Source of the DNA: Candidatus Nitrosopumilus sediminis
Lineage (GTDB): Archaea; Thermoproteota; Nitrososphaeria; Nitrososphaerales; Nitrosopumilaceae
Length of the DNA: 64,000 nucleotides
Direction: 5' to 3'
NCBI RefSeq assembly: GCF_000299395.1
Contig: NC_018656.1
Coordinates: 62,001-126,000 of the forward strand
This document shows positions 25,101-32,876 of the stretch, piece by piece. The stretch's first letter is position 1. Each line of letters opens with the position of its first letter. The notes under the pieces are model-generated. The model was not told the origin of the DNA and did no database searches. It saw only the letters and a list, made by a program, of their open reading frames with translations. The position numbers and the translations under genes were made by a program.

Positions 25101-26093
25101 ATGGATGCGATTGACACTCAAGGAATGTACAAGGTCTATGATAGATGGCCTGAGATTGCCAGAGATGCATACCATACTGATTTAGAACCAGTCAATTACA
25201 GTGGAATAGATCACATTGTCTTTGCGGGAATGGGTGGCTCTGGAGCTATCGGAGATTTGTTTGCATCTATACTGTCCAAGAATGACATTCACGTAAACGT
25301 GGTAAAGGGATATCTTTTGCCAAAGACAGTAGATGCAAACACGCTTGTGGTATGTACTAGTATCTCTGGAAACACTGTAGAAACCCTCACAGTACTGGAA
25401 TCCGCATCAAGACTTCCATGCAAAGTAACTGCCTTTTCATCTGGCGGCATAATGGAAACAATTTGTCATTCCAACAAAATCGTGTTTCGTAAAATTCCAA
25501 TGACCCACTCCCCTAGAGCTTCCTTTGTTGCTTTTGTTTACTCAATGTTGCATGTGCTAGATTCTGTTCTGCCAATCCAGAAATCTGACATTTTGGAATC
25601 AATTGAAAATCTTGTAGAGCAGTCTGCAAAAATATCGTCTGCAAATCTATCCCAAAATAATATGTCATTGAACTTGGCAGAATTCCTAGAGGGTATGCCA
25701 TGTATCTATTACCCGCATGGTCTGTATGCTGCAGCCATTCGTTTTAAGAACTCGCTGCAGGAAAACTCCAAGATGCATGCATTTACCGAAGACGTAATCG
25801 AGGCATGTCACAACGGTATAGTTGCGTGGGAAGGAAGCGTTAACACATGTCCAGTGCTGATTCGCGGAACACAAGACTATGCAAAAACACAGGAAAGATG
25901 GGGGATAATAAAGCAGTACTTTGATCAGAACAATACCAAATACATAGAAGTAAAATCAGTTGAGGGCAACATACTATCAAAGATTGTCTGTTTGATTTAC
26001 CTGCTTGATTACTGTTCCATATACAGGGCAGTAATCACTGGTGTGGATCCATCCCCTGTCAAATCTATTGATTTTATCAAGGACAGATTATAG
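25101..26093 (+). CDS. Bifunctional phosphoglucose/phosphomannose isomerase (SIS family)
   Basis: 330 aa from ATG 25101; the open frame continues 17 codons upstream but those residues do not resemble the family start. FAGMGGSGAIGDLFASIL is the phosphosugar-binding loop, and VVCTSISGNTVETL is the second SIS motif with the TSxSGNTxET signature. HSPRASF and CHNGIVAWEG carry the later catalytic Arg, His and Glu. It interconverts fructose-6-P with glucose-6-P and mannose-6-P, supplying sugar precursors for glycosylation, in keeping with the glycosyltransferases around it. Composition here is richer in GC than in the core regions. Confidence 0.85.
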   Translation: MDAIDTQGMYKVYDRWPEIARDAYHTDLEPVNYSGIDHIVFAGMGGSGAIGDLFASILSKNDIHVNVVKGYLLPKTVDANTLVVCTSISGNTVETLTVLESASRLPCKVTAFSSGGIMETICHSNKIVFRKIPMTHSPRASFVAFVYSMLHVLDSVLPIQKSDILESIENLVEQSAKISSANLSQNNMSLNLAEFLEGMPCIYYPHGLYAAAIRFKNSLQENSKMHAFTEDVIEACHNGIVAWEGSVNTCPVLIRGTQDYAKTQERWGIIKQYFDQNNTKYIEVKSVEGNILSKIVCLIYLLDYCSIYRAVITGVDPSPVKSIDFIKDRL

Positions 26094-26094
26094 T

Positions 26095-26441
26095 TTATGT
26101 GTTAATTATCTTTAGCAACTCCTTAAAGTCATAAGGCTTGTACAGGACTGCAACAGGACCTATCTGTCTTAGCCTTTCAGCAGTATTTTCTGTCTTGTCT
26201 CCTGTGACCATAATCATTTTGGCAGAGTCATAGCGGTGTATTCTTTTAAGCGCATACACGCCGTCATATCCTGGTATGGATACGTCAAGAATCACAATGT
26301 CTGGTCTTAGCCTTTAAAAATATTCCACAGCTTCCTTTCCGTCTTTTGCAGGGCAAGTACGGCTATCCCTGATGCTCCAAGAATCTCTGATGTCATGTTT
26401 AAGACATACTCATCATCATCTGCAATTATTGCAGTCTTCAT
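26095..26441 (-). pseudogene. Disrupted single-domain response regulator
   Basis: Read from ATG 26441, the frame encodes an intact receiver start (MKTAIIADDDEYVLNMTSEI, then LGASGIAVLA). It then falls out of frame: the expected AKDGKEAVEYF lies in another frame, and that frame itself meets a TAA before RLRPDIVILDVSIPGYDG resumes (around 26315). The C-terminal half, with the phospho-acceptor Asp (LDVSIP), MVTGDK and YKPYD, is intact to 26095. At least one frameshift and one nonsense change are therefore present. It was probably co-transcribed with the small gene upstream (ATGA overlap). Sequencing error is the alternative. Confidence 0.75.
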
Positions 26442-26620
26442 TCTTCGGGCTCTTCTTCTGGATATGCCCACTCTGACCACAAATTCTCTATGTGTTTTTG
26501 CAGAATTTTTCCGCGCTTCATTTTTCTTGGTCCGCTTGATGGTATGGACACCTTGGCCTGATTAGCACAAACATAATGGCTTTTTTTCCTGACATGAAAA
26601 ATAATTCTACGAAAAATCAT
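26438..26620 (-). CDS. Small basic protein coupled to the broken response regulator
   Basis: About 60 aa from an ATG at 26620 (a longer frame reaches 26662 but would overlap the promoter of the divergent gene). Basic first half (MIFRRIIFHVRKKSH), acidic end (WAYPEEEPEE). Its TGA overlaps the ATG of the response regulator by 4 bp, a translational-coupling layout. Function unknown; the protein may be a chance frame, hence the low score. Confidence 0.3.
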   Translation of the reverse strand: MIFRRIIFHVRKKSHYVCANQAKVSIPSSGPRKMKRGKILQKHIENLWSEWAYPEEEPEE

Positions 26621-26676
26621 AATACTTGTTCTTTTAATTGCAGCTAAATTCTTTTCATGCAAGCTAACTAGAGACT

Positions 26677-26955
26677 ATGAAGAAAATGCCATTCTGTCTT
26701 TGTATGAGTGATTCTAATTTGGGAATCGTGCTTTCTGATGAGCAGGTGCAACATGTAAAGTACATCCAGTCCATGCTTTCTGATTCATTAAAAGAAGATG
26801 TCAGTTTTGAGGATACAGTGAGTTACTTGCTGTTGTATGGCATTGATGCTCAGAGATTATCACATGATGTGTATGATGTGTTATCATGTATTGAATGTGT
26901 GGAGATAATACAACATATGATACAATGCTCTGTATGCCTTGAGGATTACACTTAG
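26677..26955 (+). CDS. Small protein, unknown function
   Basis: 92 aa. Helical middle (LSDEQVQHVKYIQSMLSDSLKEDVSFEDTVSYLLL) and a C-terminal part with four cysteines (LSCIECVEII; QCSVCLEDY) that might bind metal. A TATA-like GCTAAATTC lies about 30 bp before the ATG. It is convergent with the glycosyltransferase, 8 bp apart. Confidence 0.4.
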   Translation: MKKMPFCLCMSDSNLGIVLSDEQVQHVKYIQSMLSDSLKEDVSFEDTVSYLLLYGIDAQRLSHDVYDVLSCIECVEIIQHMIQCSVCLEDYT

Positions 26956-26963
26956 CCTGATTG

Positions 26964-28127
26964 CTAATTTCTCAAAATACCCTCATACATTTTGATTATG
27001 TTTTCATAAAATGATCTCGTACTATATTTTTTGTCTAAAATTCCATATGCTGTATTTCCCATAGATTGAGACAGGTCATGGTCTTTTATCATTATTTTTA
27101 TTTTCTCTGCCCATGACTTTTCGTTGTCTGCATCTAAGAGGAATCCATTTTTACCATCCTGTATTATTTCTGACATTGGAGGTATGTCCGATGCAATGAC
27201 TGCCTTTTTTTGCTGAAATGCCTCAAGCATAACTAGCCCAAACCCTTCAATTTTTGATGGAAACAGCATTGCATTTGATTCTGCAATCACTACTTCCTTT
27301 TCTTTTGGAGTTACGTATCCTCTAAACTCTATGTTCTCATTTACATCCAGTTCCTCTGCTAGTTTCTCAAGCATGTTTCTGTACGGGCCGTCTCCTGCAA
27401 CTATTATCTTAAAGTCTGGAAATTCCTCTGAGACAATTGATGCGGCCCTGATCAGTACCTGGACATTCTTGTAAAAAACAAGCCTTCCTATGAAAACAAA
27501 CTGTCTGGAATTTGTCTTTACAGAAATCGGGTTCTTGTGCAAAATGCAGTTTGGAATTATCTGTACTGGCTTTTTTGCACCAAGTTGTACTATGTCGTTT
27601 TTTGTAGCTTCGCTTACCGTATGGATGCACTCTGCCTTTAGACGTATCATTAATTTTTCAAAGAATGGGACTAACCTTGCATTGATTTGTGATGTCCCTG
27701 GTTGTTTTGCCCACTCTGTCCAGAAATTCTTTCCATATGATGAGAAAACATCATGTATGGTAGTAATATGTGGGATTCCTGCAAGCATGGACAGAAATGA
27801 TCCTGCAAGGACTGGTGCAAAATTATTTGAATGTATTATCTCTATTTTTTCTTTTTTTGCAATTTTGTATCCTGCAAAAAGCGCATTTATTGAATACTTG
27901 ATGTTGTCAAAAAACGAGGGGGGAATTCCTCCGGCATACTCTAGATGCGGTTTTACTCTGACTATTCTGAGATTCTCTGACTCTTCATATGACTCGTTTT
28001 TTACATCATTGGTGACTACCCATACTCTGTGACCATTCTCTGACAATACTTTTGCAATTGTCTTGAAAACGTATTCTCCTCCTCCTTTTGTTGTGGAAAA
28101 AAACTGGGAAAAAAGCAGGACATTCAA
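26964..28127 (-). CDS. GT4-family glycosyltransferase
   Basis: 387 aa, GT-B fold. The N-terminus MNVLLFSQFFSTTKGGGEYVF has the glycine-rich acceptor loop. The C-terminal half has VFIGRLVFYKNVQVLI, IVAGDGPYRNMLE, and the donor signature MLFPSKIEGFGLVMLEAFQ with its two glutamates (E-x7-E). Retaining transfer from a nucleotide sugar onto a glycan or lipid is expected. HIEPs of this type usually act on the cytosolic membrane face. No membrane helix is obvious. Confidence 0.85.
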   Translation of the reverse strand: MNVLLFSQFFSTTKGGGEYVFKTIAKVLSENGHRVWVVTNDVKNESYEESENLRIVRVKPHLEYAGGIPPSFFDNIKYSINALFAGYKIAKKEKIEIIHSNNFAPVLAGSFLSMLAGIPHITTIHDVFSSYGKNFWTEWAKQPGTSQINARLVPFFEKLMIRLKAECIHTVSEATKNDIVQLGAKKPVQIIPNCILHKNPISVKTNSRQFVFIGRLVFYKNVQVLIRAASIVSEEFPDFKIIVAGDGPYRNMLEKLAEELDVNENIEFRGYVTPKEKEVVIAESNAMLFPSKIEGFGLVMLEAFQQKKAVIASDIPPMSEIIQDGKNGFLLDADNEKSWAEKIKIMIKDHDLSQSMGNTAYGILDKKYSTRSFYENIIKMYEGILRN

Positions 28128-28159
28128 CTAGAAACCAAGCTGTCACCTAAAATATAAAA

Positions 28160-28798
28160 TCAGTGTAGAGCATTTCTTCTCAAAATAGAGTATACCGGAT
28201 AACTGCTCTTTAATCCCGATGAAAAGCTGCAGATCTGTTTGAATTGGTATGATGAAATCGCCTTTACCATCTGGAACATGTCTCCGCCTATTACCATCCC
28301 GTTTGGATGTGCCTCCCGGTTTATCTTGGCGCAAACATTGACTGGCGGCCCAAATATGTCTACGGTATCATAAAGCGTAACTGCAATGAGTACTGTTCCA
28401 TAATCGATGCTTACTCTGTAGCTAATTGATGGAAGCCTGCTTTCAAACATTATGTTGTTGATCATACATCGTGACTCTATCATGGAAAGACCGCACTCTA
28501 TTGCATTCTGGAATCCTTTCATGTCTGCAGAGTTGACCGTACTTGGAAAGTAAAACAGCAAGCTGTCACCTATATTTTTTACAACACTTGCATCAAACCT
28601 TACTGCAATATCTGCCATCTTGTTGAGAAATATGGAATAATATATTCCCAAACTTACTGGTGGCATCTTTGCTGCAATCTTTGTGGAATTTACGATATCT
28701 ACGATTCCGATGCAATAGTTTCTATACTCACCGTTAAACGAAATGAGACTTTCTTGAACCTTGTCTCTCATTTGGCTTTGCTTTCTGACAACCATCAT
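28160..28798 (-). CDS. Class III nucleotidyl cyclase domain protein
   Basis: 212 aa from ATG 28798 (a TTG at 28816 is possible). A lone cyclase homology domain: metal-binding Asp in IGIVDIVNST, second Asp in NIGDSLLFYF, and the dimer-partner segment FGPPVNVCAKINREA, which keeps the transition-state Asn but has Lys where the catalytic Arg usually sits. Homodimerisation is required for activity in this class. It probably makes cAMP or another cyclic nucleotide. A second cyclase gene starts 165 bp away on the other strand. No sensor domain is fused. Confidence 0.78.
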   Translation of the reverse strand: MMVVRKQSQMRDKVQESLISFNGEYRNYCIGIVDIVNSTKIAAKMPPVSLGIYYSIFLNKMADIAVRFDASVVKNIGDSLLFYFPSTVNSADMKGFQNAIECGLSMIESRCMINNIMFESRLPSISYRVSIDYGTVLIAVTLYDTVDIFGPPVNVCAKINREAHPNGMVIGGDMFQMVKAISSYQFKQICSFSSGLKSSYPVYSILRRNALH

Positions 28799-28931
28799 TA
28801 GTATTAGTGCGCACAAATGATTGATAACAGATCATTAGCTTGCGTGCAAAAAGATTAGTTTGTATAGTAACTAATAATGTAGCAGTTTGATGGAATCATA
28901 CGGTCTGCAGTAAGGCGACACGGTAATGGAT

Positions 28932-28940
28932 TCTTAATAA
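28932..28940 (+). promoter_or_regulatory. TATA box of the cyclase-tyrosinase operon
   Basis: TCTTAATAA lies about 24-32 bp before the GTG at 28964, consistent with leaderless initiation there. Confidence 0.45.
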
Positions 28941-28963
28941 GATCCTATTCCGGTATATTATTT

Positions 28964-30349
28964 GTGACCTCAAAAATTAATGTCATAGCTGAAATCCTTG
29001 GATTGATGGAGGAAAACAAACAGACAAAGGACTGGCTCTTAGATAAAACAAAAATTCATCATATCAAAGTTGATCCAACACTTACCAGCTTTAAAATTTT
29101 AAAAAAATGCCCGATCAAGTTTCTAAATTCACTGTTAAAATCGTTGCAAAGTAATGACTATACTTATGGAGATATTGAAAAATTCACCCGTACATATCAT
29201 TGGTTTTTTACAGACATTGTTGCAAGCGCAACACCAAAAAATGTGACTATTGAGCAACTTCAAAAGATTATTGTTTTAAATAAATTGATTAGTCAAAGTG
29301 ATGTATTTCAGAAAAACAAGGATTATGCAGCACTGGTCCCAACCGGTGATGGTATTGCAATAGGATTTCCATTTAGTGCAGAGCATCCATTGCAACTTGC
29401 AATTGATCTTCATAAAGGCATTACAAAATATAATCAAAATAGAAAAGGCAGAGATAGACTTTCAATAAGAGTTGGGATTGAAACTGGCTCAGTCTACATA
29501 ATAAAATCATTTACTGGATATGATAATTACTGGGGCTCTGGAATTATCATGGCAAGACGAATAATGGACACTGCAGGAGACATGAATATTTTTACATCAA
29601 AAACATTTGCTGAGGATGCAAGAAAGTTATCAAGAGAATACAAAGAAATCTTTCATGACATTGGAGAATATGGAATTAAGCACGGTGAAAAAATCAAACT
29701 ATGCAATGTATATGGAAAAGGTTTTGGAAATAGAAACAGCCCACGAAAGACAAAGATTGTAAATAGGCAAGAATCAATTGATGATTTTAGAGGACCTAGT
29801 TCATTTCGATTCAATGAAGTTGATATCGAGTTAGTTGTAAAAGATCCCAAAACCATGCTGACACATCATACGTGGACTTGGAAGATTGAAAGCATTGCAA
29901 AAGAAGTGCGTGATGTGATATTTTATACAATTGCAGGTGATTCTAAAAAAGACTTTGCAGATCTGAATGTCAAAGTAACAGATAGAGGCAAAAGACTAGC
30001 ATTAGATAGAATAAAAAAAGACGAGCCTAAACTAAAAAAGTTTTACATAAAATTTGCAAAGCCAATAAAGCCCAAACAAAAACGCATCCTAAAACTTGAA
30101 TATGATTGGGAAGAGCCTGATCGGGAATTTTCTTACAATCTTGCCAGCAACTGTAAAAAATTCTCGTACAAGTTTTCAATTCCAAAAGATCATCCTATTG
30201 AAAGCAGAATAATTCACTCTGTTCCAAATGTCGGGTATGAGGCTTATCCTTCTGAGCCTGCCAAGATATCATATGGCAAAAAAAATACTGTAGTTACGTG
30301 GAAATCTACAAACCTAAAGGCAAACGATGAAATCACACACAAATGGTAA
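28964..30349 (+). CDS. Cyclase-homology protein with an unassigned C-terminal domain
   Basis: 461 aa from GTG 28964. Residues about 70-260 form a class III cyclase domain: metal Asp in WFFTDIVASATPKN, second Asp in PTGDGIAIGFPF, then IRVGIETGSVYII. The partner segment reads WGSGIIMARRIMD, so the usual catalytic Asn is Ile; the second conserved position of the motif is shifted, and activity is uncertain. Residues about 275-461 are a strand-rich domain (VDIELVVKDP; HHTWTWKIESI; KRILKLEYDWEEPDREFSY) that I cannot assign. It leads an operon with a 59-residue protein and a tyrosinase. Confidence 0.72.
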   Translation: MTSKINVIAEILGLMEENKQTKDWLLDKTKIHHIKVDPTLTSFKILKKCPIKFLNSLLKSLQSNDYTYGDIEKFTRTYHWFFTDIVASATPKNVTIEQLQKIIVLNKLISQSDVFQKNKDYAALVPTGDGIAIGFPFSAEHPLQLAIDLHKGITKYNQNRKGRDRLSIRVGIETGSVYIIKSFTGYDNYWGSGIIMARRIMDTAGDMNIFTSKTFAEDARKLSREYKEIFHDIGEYGIKHGEKIKLCNVYGKGFGNRNSPRKTKIVNRQESIDDFRGPSSFRFNEVDIELVVKDPKTMLTHHTWTWKIESIAKEVRDVIFYTIAGDSKKDFADLNVKVTDRGKRLALDRIKKDEPKLKKFYIKFAKPIKPKQKRILKLEYDWEEPDREFSYNLASNCKKFSYKFSIPKDHPIESRIIHSVPNVGYEAYPSEPAKISYGKKNTVVTWKSTNLKANDEITHKW

Positions 30350-30388
30350 GAACATAAGACTTTATTATTACCGAACCAATTCAATTTA

Positions 30389-30568
30389 TTGTCTACTGAA
30401 TCATACAAGGGTAGAACTATAGAATTTGATGAGAATAATTTGAGCATTGACGGTGACAAGATATCTGTAGAAAAAGATAATTCTGGAAAATTTGTAAGCG
30501 TGAAATTTCCATATTCATCATTTGACAATCTCTTAGATCTTGCAAAGGCAATAATTGATAATATGTAA
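30389..30568 (+). CDS. Small 59-residue protein between cyclase and tyrosinase
   Basis: Starts at TTG 30389, 39 bp after the cyclase stop, and ends 11 bp before the tyrosinase ATG, so all three genes are probably on one mRNA. The protein is acidic and strand-rich at first (GRTIEFDENNLSIDGDKISV), then helical (FDNLLDLAKAIIDNM). Bacterial tyrosinases often have a small caddie protein next door that loads copper, but this one has no His or Cys, so that role is unlikely. Function unknown. Confidence 0.55.
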   Translation: MSTESYKGRTIEFDENNLSIDGDKISVEKDNSGKFVSVKFPYSSFDNLLDLAKAIIDNM

Positions 30569-30579
30569 AGGGAAAAGAT

Positions 30580-31815
30580 ATGGGAGAAAGAAAGAATCAG
30601 TCTGAACTATCGTCGCAAGAAAAACAAGACTTTGTTGATGCCGTTCTTGCGCTAAAGAGTTCTGGCAAGTATGATCAGTTTGTGCAGATGCATGTTGATG
30701 CAATGGCAAACCCGACACCGTCAACTGGCAGTCCAATGATGAGAAACTCTGCACACAGGGGACCTGCATTTCTTCCATGGCACAGGGAATATCTTCGGCT
30801 ATTTGAGATAGAACTTCAAAAGATAAATCCGTCAGTTAATCTTCCGTACTGGGACTGGACAGTAGATAACAACCTCAACTCGTCAATCTTTTCTGATAAT
30901 TTTATGGGAGGAAATGGCAATCCCTCAAACGGAAATCGCGTAGAGACTGGGCCGTTTGCATTTGATAACAACTGGGAGCTGACAATTGACGGGCCTGCGC
31001 TGCGAAGAACAATAGGTAGCAGCATATCCTCACTTCCGACTTCTGTTCAGGTGGATGATTGTCTTTCAATTGCAACCTATGATTCTGCACCATGGGATGC
31101 AACAAGTGATCCTGCAACAAGCTTTAGAAACAGACTGGAGGGATGGCTTGGGACTGGCAACATACACAACCGTGTCCATGTCTGGATTGGAGGATCCATG
31201 ACGCTTGGCTCATCGCCTAATGATCCACTGTTTTTTCTTCATCACTGTTTTATTGACAAGATTTGGGCCGAGTGGCAGCAAAAGCCACAATCTTCAGGAT
31301 ATCTTCCTACGGGCGGAACAAACACGGGACACAACCTTCATGATCAAATGTTTCCGTGGAGTGCTGGAACTACACCAGAAAGCGTATTGGATATTTCTAA
31401 ACTGGGATATACGTATGATACCATGTCAGGTGGAACGACTCATAGTGTCAACCTTACCGAATCCATCGATGTGTCCGATGATGCAAACGTAGAAAAAAAG
31501 CCACATTCTAGCACAAGCAAACCTGCCCCTTCTACTAGTAAGTGTTTTATTGCAACTGCTGCATACGGCTCAGAACTTGAACCTCCCGTCCAGTTTCTAC
31601 GTGAGTTTCGTGATGATGTGGTGCTACAGTCGCGTTTCCAAAAATCGTTTTCAAGGATGCTAGATGGATACTACAAATTCAGTCCGCCAATTGCTGATCA
31701 GATGCGAAAACACGACTCACTAAAGTATCTCATAAAATACTCTGTCGTGTGGCCATTTGTTGCAATAACTGGTGCATGTGCATTGGTACTGCAAAAGCTT
31801 GGGCTTTCAAAATAG
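30580..31815 (+). CDS. Tyrosinase with C-terminal CFI-box and membrane tail
   Basis: 411 aa. A type 3 copper enzyme that oxidises phenols to quinones. CuA ligands: His38, His59 and His68 (MHVDAM; NSAHRGPAFLPWH). CuB ligands: His196, His200 and His221/222 (IHNRVHVWIGG; FFLHHCFIDKIWAEW). PYWDWT is also conserved. Residues about 320-411 form a separate tail starting KCFIATAAYGSELEPP, the CFI-box type C-terminal domain, ending in a hydrophobic stretch (VVWPFVAITGACALVLQKL) that could anchor the protein. No signal peptide is visible. A purine-rich AAAGGGAAAAGA precedes the ATG. Confidence 0.85.
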   Translation: MGERKNQSELSSQEKQDFVDAVLALKSSGKYDQFVQMHVDAMANPTPSTGSPMMRNSAHRGPAFLPWHREYLRLFEIELQKINPSVNLPYWDWTVDNNLNSSIFSDNFMGGNGNPSNGNRVETGPFAFDNNWELTIDGPALRRTIGSSISSLPTSVQVDDCLSIATYDSAPWDATSDPATSFRNRLEGWLGTGNIHNRVHVWIGGSMTLGSSPNDPLFFLHHCFIDKIWAEWQQKPQSSGYLPTGGTNTGHNLHDQMFPWSAGTTPESVLDISKLGYTYDTMSGGTTHSVNLTESIDVSDDANVEKKPHSSTSKPAPSTSKCFIATAAYGSELEPPVQFLREFRDDVVLQSRFQKSFSRMLDGYYKFSPPIADQMRKHDSLKYLIKYSVVWPFVAITGACALVLQKLGLSK

Positions 31816-31816
31816 A

Positions 31817-32632
31817 TTACCGTATCTTGCTTTCCTGAAAACTAGATGCACTATTCCAGCAGTGAATAAAATAGTCATGACACCACTCCAAAAACTCTGG
31901 AGAGTCGCCGTAAAACATTTTTGACATGTCTGCCTCTCCGTCCTTTGGAAAGACAACTCCTGCCTCTTTTTCATTTAGTACCAGGACTATTTTTACATCC
32001 TTTACCATTTTGCGTTTTACCTTCCCATCATCTACGAATTTTTTGAATCCCTTGTTCTTGAATATCTTCTTTCTATCGCTTGGAACTACTACTGATTCAG
32101 AAAATATGGTAGATACTGTAATTCCATTTTTTAGTCCTGTTACTAGTGGCCTTGTTATGTCTTCCGTGTATGGAACTTCAGATAATATGTTGCAGATGTA
32201 TTTTTGTGCATTGGCATAGATGTCTTTGCATGTCTCCATGACCTTTACGTATCCTTTGATCTCTTTTCCACTTGACAACTCGCCTATTCTACTTTGAAAT
32301 TTTTTTGGCAGTTCGTCTAGAGTATGGTCCTTAAAGTAGGTCTGGCTCTTTGTAATGAATTGTAATTGGGGGAAGATGTTGCATACTAGTTTGCCTTTTG
32401 TTGTAAGGCAATAACTTCCATCGGTTTCTTTTTTTATCGCCTCCATCTTTAATAGACGGGAAATGTTTCTGTGAATCTCAGGTGCCGTGGCATTTAGCTT
32501 TTTTGCCATCCCTGATAGCGAAGTCTGCTCTTTTTGCAGCTGCATCAGTATTGCTATTCTTTGCTCGCTTGCCATCTCAAATAACTCAGCTGAGACAATC
32601 TCTGATACATCTACCATACACAGACTAGACAT
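31817..32632 (-). CDS. Winged-helix transcriptional regulator with FilR1-like domain
   Basis: 271 aa from ATG 32632 (further start codons upstream would run into the tiny zinc-ribbon gene). Residues about 10-80 are a winged helix (RIAILMQLQKEQTSLSGMAKKL, then ATAPEIHRNISRLLKM). The remainder (YFKDHTLDELPKKFQSRIGEL, ITRPLVTGLKNGITVSTIFSE, KIVLVLNEKEAGVVFP) follows the FilR1/DUF1724 domain of archaeal regulators. The ligand is unknown. It is convergent with the tyrosinase (1 bp apart) and co-directional with the zinc-ribbon gene just upstream; control of the tyrosinase operon is a guess. Confidence 0.75.
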   Translation of the reverse strand: MSSLCMVDVSEIVSAELFEMASEQRIAILMQLQKEQTSLSGMAKKLNATAPEIHRNISRLLKMEAIKKETDGSYCLTTKGKLVCNIFPQLQFITKSQTYFKDHTLDELPKKFQSRIGELSSGKEIKGYVKVMETCKDIYANAQKYICNILSEVPYTEDITRPLVTGLKNGITVSTIFSESVVVPSDRKKIFKNKGFKKFVDDGKVKRKMVKDVKIVLVLNEKEAGVVFPKDGEADMSKMFYGDSPEFLEWCHDYFIHCWNSASSFQESKIR

Positions 32633-32652
32633 GTCTGTTTCTAAACATTTTG

Positions 32653-32772
32653 TTAGGATTCTGGCCAATTCCCACCACATCTATTACAGCATCCACGCAA
32701 GCCGTTATACCTTGAATCAGAAATTATGATGATCTTTGTAGAGCCGCAACCCATGCATGAATAATTGCCCAT
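32653..32772 (-). CDS. Tiny zinc-ribbon protein upstream of the FilR1-like regulator
   Basis: 39 aa from ATG 32772. Two cysteine knuckles (CMGCG at residues 6-10 and CCNRCGG near the end) separated by about 18 residues, a compact zinc ribbon. It stops 20 bp before the regulator's ATG, so co-expression is likely. Function unknown; a cofactor of the regulator is possible. Confidence 0.6.
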   Translation of the reverse strand: MGNYSCMGCGSTKIIIISDSRYNGLRGCCNRCGGNWPES

Positions 32773-32876
32773 GGCTATTCTTGTTTTAGTTTATATATTA
32801 TTCTGGTTTAGCTACCCTGTAGAATCTTTAGCTGTGCTAATAATTCTTACATAAATCCTATCTACTATAATGTAGT

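Noticed and set aside
27490-28032. Plus-strand frame of 180 codons
   Set aside because: Antisense to a complete GT4 glycosyltransferase; no family motif of its own.
30389-30568. Tyrosinase copper caddie protein (MelC1-like)
   Set aside because: No His or Cys residues and no signal peptide, so copper loading is not supported.
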